A DNA stretch of 34,222 nucleotides, from positions 124,047 through 158,268 of the forward strand of contig BFEA01000852.1 in the NCBI GenBank assembly GCA_003427395.1. The letters run 5' to 3'. Source of the stretch: Chara braunii. Lineage: Eukaryota; Streptophyta; Charophyceae; Charales; Characeae. The translations under genes and the position numbers were made by a program. Numbering within the stretch: position 1 is the stretch's first letter; each line of letters starts with the position of its first letter. The notes beneath the pieces are model-generated. The model had not been told where the DNA came from, did not search any database, and saw nothing but the letters and a program-made list of their open reading frames with translations. Below are positions 29,973-34,222 of this stretch, in pieces.

Positions 29973-31545
29973 GTGGTGCGATGGAGGCTCATGAGTGAGC
30001 CGTCGTGCTACTTGTGTATGCGTCGACTCAACTAAGGGTTGACAATGAGGTACTCATGTGTGAGTTAGCTTACTATCTTCAGGATCGACTGTCGTCGTGA
30101 AGGGGAAAGGAGTGTGTCATTTAGAAATGATAAAGGGAGGCTCTTGTACGGGTCGCCCTGTTAACCTACCGGACCAGGCTCCGAGGGCGGTAGAAAACCC
30201 ATGTATGGTTTGGACACCTGCCCTATGAGACTGGGACGATTGACACAAATCAGAAGGCGGCGATGTCTAAGGAAAAGAGTACGGCGAAAAGAGTGAACAC
30301 TCTTGTGAGAATCATCACGCCGCTTGACTAAAAGTTGCGCGTACTGTAATAGGCGGATGGTTAAAACACCTTCGATAAAATGTTGCTTTACCGATCACTT
30401 ATGAATTAGATAAGTAATAAGAAGCTCATGTGTAAGTCTTCCTAATACTTATTTGATATTCAACTAACTCAGAGAAAATGTGAAATTCGAGAAATTGAGC
30501 GATAGTAAGATACTCATGTATGAGTAATCCTGTTATTCACCTATGCATGACTAATGATTTTGTTGGTTACTAACAAACTGCTTACTTACTGTTAAACCGA
30601 GGGGATGGGGGTTTTAGGTACCAACTTCCCTTCTTCTTATTAATAGCTCAGAAAAGTTCAGTCCTTGCAATCACTCGAGGTGTCGTAGGGGGCTTTTGTG
30701 AGGGTCATCCTATTCACTCGCTTGAGTTTAAGACTGGCTAACGACTTGCAAGAAGTAGTAAATCACATTGCTTCTCTTTCTTTACTGACGTACTTACTCT
30801 CAAGCAGTCCGATCACCAAACGGGTAGTAGGAAAACTTTTGTAGGAATCATCCTATTACTTGTTTAAGATATGAACTACTCCTTACCCAAGGAAGTAGTA
30901 GGGGGCCCCCTGTTAGGGTCAACCTATTACTTGCTTTATTCTGTACTAACTTGTGAGGTGGGATACTCCTGTAGGAATATCCTAAATATTTGTCTTCTGT
31001 CCAAACTAACCAGATTTCAGATTGATTGGTCACAGGAGAGCAATATGATGCCCTTGTAAAGATCGCCATATTGCACTCATGAAATAGACCGTATCTTTGG
31101 TTACGTGATAGTAGGGGGCTCTTGTGAGGGGCACCTATTATTCACTCGGACCATTACTAACCTCTGGGAGGTAAAAATATAATCTTTCCGAATGATGACT
31201 CAAGCAAGTAGTGGGGTGCCCCGGTAGGAGCCTCGACTATTTGTTTCAAGAAGAATATTTTTGTGCGAGCTATCCAACACTTATGAAAAACGAATCTCAT
31301 GTAGTATCTCTTATTAACCGTCTGCAACGGTATTGAATGAAATTGGAAAGGTGGTCGAATATTCATGTGTGCATTATTCAAATACCTGCTTGACTAACAG
31401 ATTGCCTGAAGTTGACCTAGTAGCAGGAGGTTCATGTCTGAATCTGACTAGGTAGTAGGAGGTTCATGTCTGAATCTATCTGCTACTTATGTATGTCTGG
31501 ACAAAAGGAAGAAAAAGGGGAAAGAACAATGCTCCTGTTGGAGCA
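29973..31545 (+). repeat. Degenerate array of about 17 nested hairpin units
   Basis: Units of about 35 bases recur every 60-140 bases. Each has an inner 3-6 bp stem, usually closing a TGTN loop, within an outer 5-10 bp stem, often followed by TTG and an ACTAAC-like word. Clear inner stems: GGCTCA/TGAGCC 29986-30001, ACTCA/TGAGT 30052-30065, TACTCA/TGAGTA 30511-30526, TTCA/TGAA 31431-31442 and 31463-31474, TGCTCC/GGAGCA 31530-31545. Clear outer stems: GTAGTAGG/CCTATTAC 30824-30859, AAGTAGTAGG/CCTATTACTT 30893-30932, GGATA/TATCC 30961-30982, GCAATATG/CATATTGC 31040-31074, AGTAGCAG/CTGCTACT 31419-31487. Arm sequences differ between units while pairing is kept. No coding frame runs through it. 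The function is unknown. Confidence 0.75.
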
Positions 31546-32624
31546 AGACTTCATATATCCGAAAAAGAACAAAGAAAGACGTTAGGAACGCAGGAAAAGG
31601 AATGCTAGAGATAATGAGAATGACCTTGTAGTCTGTCACCGTAAGTGGATTTCAAAAAGGAAAGTTACGACGGTAAATGAGTTAATCTCAGCTACATGAG
31701 GATCAAAGGGTGTGCTTATTCCCGAGAGAGAAAATAAAAGGACTGAGAGTAGAGGAAATATGAATTTCCTTAATACAACTTAGGTCACAGGCATGGAACT
31801 CCTTGAAAGAAAGGAGAGACAGACAAACGACATATAGGGCTTTGAGAAAGTAGGACTAGTAGTTAGACAGGTTGGTTGTTACTGATTCAACTTTTCCCCC
31901 CTTGACTTGATACCCGCATCTAAAGTCAAACCCTGTGGTCAGTAAAATTATCACCTTTGCTCATGACCTGAATAATCCTAGTCACTCTCAATGGTCCTTT
32001 GAAAAAATGTGAGGGGGCTGGGCTTACGTCTCAGGGAAGATAGAGCTGTCATGCATGGTTTGGGGAGTGAGGGACGAGGTCAATGGTTGGTGGTTGACGG
32101 TTGACGTTATTAGTGCATGACATGTGAACTGTCTTTGCATTATTTTGTGCAGGTCTGTTTTGTCCGTGATTTTGGATTGAACTGGACCCGATCTGTTGAA
32201 GAGTCTCGGGCACACGACACTTGTGAAAGTGAGAAGGGTTCTCGACGGTAATACCCCCATATTCATTATTTGTCCTAAGTAACCTCTATACTACCTAATG
32301 TTCAGTTAAAGTAAAATAGAATGCCTCATGTAGTAAGAAGGTTTGATTGATACTTTGTTCGCCTTTGTCAGTAGAATAATACATTTTTAGACGCAGTAGC
32401 GGAAATAAACAAAATTCTAAGAAGTTTGACCTGAATAAGTAAAAGTCCAGGATAGGGAAATCACATCCTGAACCTGACTTGACTAACGGGTCAGTCTTAG
32501 GTGTCTTACTGCGCGTACCCAATTCCTATGCTGCGGTGATCGAGCAAACGCCCTCGGCCGACCTACCTCTACAAAGTCAAGTAAAAGTCTTCGCATGTGG
32601 GCCGGTAGCTAAGCAGGGATACGC
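31546..32624. other. Spacer without recognisable gene
   Basis: Short frames occur on both strands, but none shows a domain. The stretch is purine-rich near 31500-31620 and has weak inverted repeats near 31680-31710. Confidence 0.5.
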
Positions 32625-32707
32625 CTACCTAAGGGTGAGAGCCCCTTGGGTAGAGGTAAGTTGTACCTCGCGGCACCCCGACCTGTCGTGGGGTGTCGTA
32701 AGAGGTA
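32625..32707 (+). repeat. Cluster of strong hairpins with alternative pairing
   Basis: CTACCTAAGG 32625-32634 pairs with CCTTGGGTAG 32644-32653 (one G-U pair). TACCTC 32664-32669 can pair with GAGGTA at 32653-32658 or with GAGGTA at 32702-32707. In the second case it encloses CACCCC 32674-32679 paired with GGGGTG 32690-32695 and GAC/GTC inside. It resembles the array at 30-31.5 kb in style but not in sequence. Confidence 0.65.
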
Positions 32708-32897
32708 TAGCCGGCGCTCACGGTCGGAGTGGGGACTGGTGCTTTTTAACTCAAGAAAAATCATGCGTGATACGATCGTGAGGTTCAGTGCTCCCAGCAG
32801 GGTGCGGGACCGCTGCATGCGACAACGGTGTAATAGAGACAGTCCCTCTGCATATAATAAGGGAGAGGGAGAGATGTTTGGAGCTGGGGAAACAAAA

Positions 32898-33005
32898 CAT
32901 CTTCAAACCCCAATGGGAGATAAGCATTATTAAGCAGTTAATAAGATTGATGTGTGGCAGGCAATCCCTCATCTGAAGCGGGGTAGATAGAGCATCTTCA
33001 AACCC
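32898..33005. repeat. 13-bp direct repeat flanking 82 bases
   Basis: CATCTTCAAACCC occurs at 32898-32910 and 32993-33005. It may be a target-site duplication around a small insert, or chance. The 82 bases between carry no inverted ends. Confidence 0.45.
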
Positions 33006-33021
33006 TTACTTACTGTGTGAC

Positions 33022-33114
33022 CGTTTGAACGCGTTGAACGCGCGTTCGCATTCGAACACCCGCGTTCACACGGTCGTGGGCCGCGTTCAAACGTGCAGCG
33101 CGCCACGTGGCGCG
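33022..33114. repeat. GC-rich inverted-repeat cluster
   Basis: CGTTTGAACGCG at 33022-33033 is repeated as its exact reverse complement at 33082-33093. Between them GTTCG and CGAAC form a further short hairpin (about 33045-33057). Just after, CGCGCCACGTGGCGCG at 33099-33114 is a perfect 16-bp palindrome centred on a CACGTG G-box. No coding content. Confidence 0.8.
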
Positions 33115-33208
33115 AATTCGTTGAACAAGACCCACTCATCCATATGAGCACGTGGTAGACTACGGGTTGGGAGATTTGGTTCATAAAAAAAAAAAGTAAA
33201 AAAAAAGT

Positions 33209-33300
33209 GGCAGTGTACATTTCCATGTTCTAGCGGTAGATTCATTCGATTTTGCTCATCAGATCGATGGAAGTAGCATGGGGTCGGCCGCGCGGTTGGA
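33209..33300 (+). repeat. Dispersed repeat R, copy 1, abutting (TC)n(AC)n
   Basis: About 95 bases (ATTTCCATGTTCTAG, then ATTCATTCGATTTTGCTCAT and GCCGCGCGGTTGGA) recur at 34046-34145 in the same orientation. Both copies lead into a (TC)n microsatellite within 5-25 bases. Confidence 0.8.
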
Positions 33301-33311
33301 GACTTACCTTC

Positions 33312-33315
33312 TCTC

Positions 33316-33362
<47 letters not shown>
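33312..33362. repeat. (TC)n(AC)n compound microsatellite
   Basis: TC repeat followed by AC repeat, directly downstream of repeat R copy 1. Confidence 0.95.
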
Positions 33363-33365
<3 letters not shown>

Positions 33366-34045
33366 GAAGAGGAAAAATATTTTTTTTTCCTCACCCTCTC
33401 ACTACCTGACTTTTCAGTATTTGCAGACTACGAGAGAAAAAGATTTGTGACTCTGGGACTTGACGACATTTGGATCCAGACTCAAGATTGGGATTCAGAC
33501 ATTTAACGAGGGATTATTTGGGACTTGTACCGAAGACTGGGTGCTGGCAACGTTCCCATCTCCCCCCTTCTTCTTCGTCTGATCCCCTCCTCTCCGTATA
33601 TGTATGGTCTGGACCTGGCGCATTCTTCTGTGTGTAGCGCCAGGCCCCTCACACCTTGCAACGATGATGATGTACGTTGGGTTTGTATTATGACAGTGAT
33701 TTGGTTGATCCATTGATATCTTAGCATTCCGCTGCACTATCTTGCACTATGTGAGGGAGGTCGGTCCTTGCTCAGGTTTGCACCATTACGGTATTCAACA
33801 GTTTGGTATCTCCTCCTCTTCTCACATATGTGAAGTATCATGAGATGTCATGTCAGTCCCAGTCAAGTCAGGACTCATATCCAAGTCTCCCACTGTGCTA
33901 CAAAGTGCCATTTTGCATATATCACGATGAACACTGCTTGTTGAGATTTCATTCACACTGCATTTTCCATTTAGTCCTTTTCATCACTTTGTGGATCCTT
34001 GGCTCTACATACATTGCCCAACTGGGTATGTAACACACACACACA
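33363..34045. other. Spacer between the two R copies
   Basis: No gene is supported; short frames show no domain. A short (AC)n lies at about 34034-34046, just before repeat R copy 2. Confidence 0.5.
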
Positions 34046-34145
34046 CGGGGCAATGTATATTTCCATGTCTAGTGGAAGATTCATTCGATTTTGCTCATCC
34101 AATCGATGGAAGTAGCGTGAGGCCAGCCGCGCGGTTGGAAACTTA
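34046..34145 (+). repeat. Dispersed repeat R, copy 2, abutting (TC)n
   Basis: Second copy of the segment at 33209-33300, with about nine bases in ten alike by eye. It is preceded by (AC)n and followed, after about 20 bases, by (TC)n to the window end. Confidence 0.8.
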
Positions 34146-34158
34146 CCTGCTGGTCCTG

Positions 34159-34160
<2 letters not shown>

Positions 34161-34222
<62 letters not shown>
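34161..34222. repeat. (TC)n microsatellite at window end
   Basis: Pure CT/TC dinucleotide repeat reaching the right edge of the window. Confidence 0.97.

Noticed and set aside
29973-31545. Reading the spaced palindromic units as a CRISPR array
   Set aside because: Units are degenerate and unevenly spaced, the spacers are related to each other, and the window is eukaryotic.

Overview
This window looks like repeat-dominated DNA from a large eukaryotic nuclear genome. I see no convincing intact host gene. The content is decayed non-LTR retrotransposons, a Penelope-like retroelement (PLE), small SINE-like and MITE-like elements, microsatellites, one 789-base assembly gap and a long structured non-coding tract. 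The plant-type LINE ORF1 (DUF4283-like plus zinc knuckle), the zinc-binding C-terminus of the LINE RTs and a PLE with an N-terminal GIY-YIG endonuclease point to the green lineage. A charophyte alga such as Chara is my best guess; this is an inference, not a proof.

Layout: 1-2280 holds a (GT)n tract, a 150-bp MITE, a perfect 16-bp hairpin, a tRNA-like SINE and A/T tracts. About 2281-11340 is a near full-length but broken LINE (LINE-A): ORF1, a long charge-rich linker, an APE-type endonuclease, RT and zinc-binding C-terminus. 11341-12897 has MITE fragments, tRNA-like heads and AT-rich or GC-rich spacers. 12898-19003 is a head-to-tail PLE pair: a 5'-truncated copy (12898-13951) directly followed by a long copy (13952-19003) with a gag-like zinc-knuckle ORF, a GIY-YIG endonuclease, a CxC linker and a telomerase/PLE-type RT. 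19150-20106 is (TG)n, an N gap and (CAAT)n. 20208-22776 holds a GC-rich block, four abutting MITEs, two short A-tailed SINE-like copies and a minisatellite. About 22957-27969 is a second, 5'-truncated LINE (LINE-B) ending in A28. 28450-29600 has an unrecognised ORF, a polypurine stretch and a (TAT)n tract. About 29970-31545 is a degenerate array of about 17 hairpin units whose arms change in a compensatory way. 32625-34222 contains further hairpins, GC-rich palindromes and a repeated segment that abuts (TC)n twice.

The two LINEs and the PLE are all inactive as seen here, with in-frame stops, frameshifts and some lost metal-binding or catalytic residues. Three things deserve a second look: the permuted PLE with an upstream gag-like ORF in the same frame as its endonuclease; the covarying hairpin array near 30-31.5 kb; and a small covarying hairpin found five times, four of them just upstream of an A-rich tail, including in LINE-B and the SINE-like copies.
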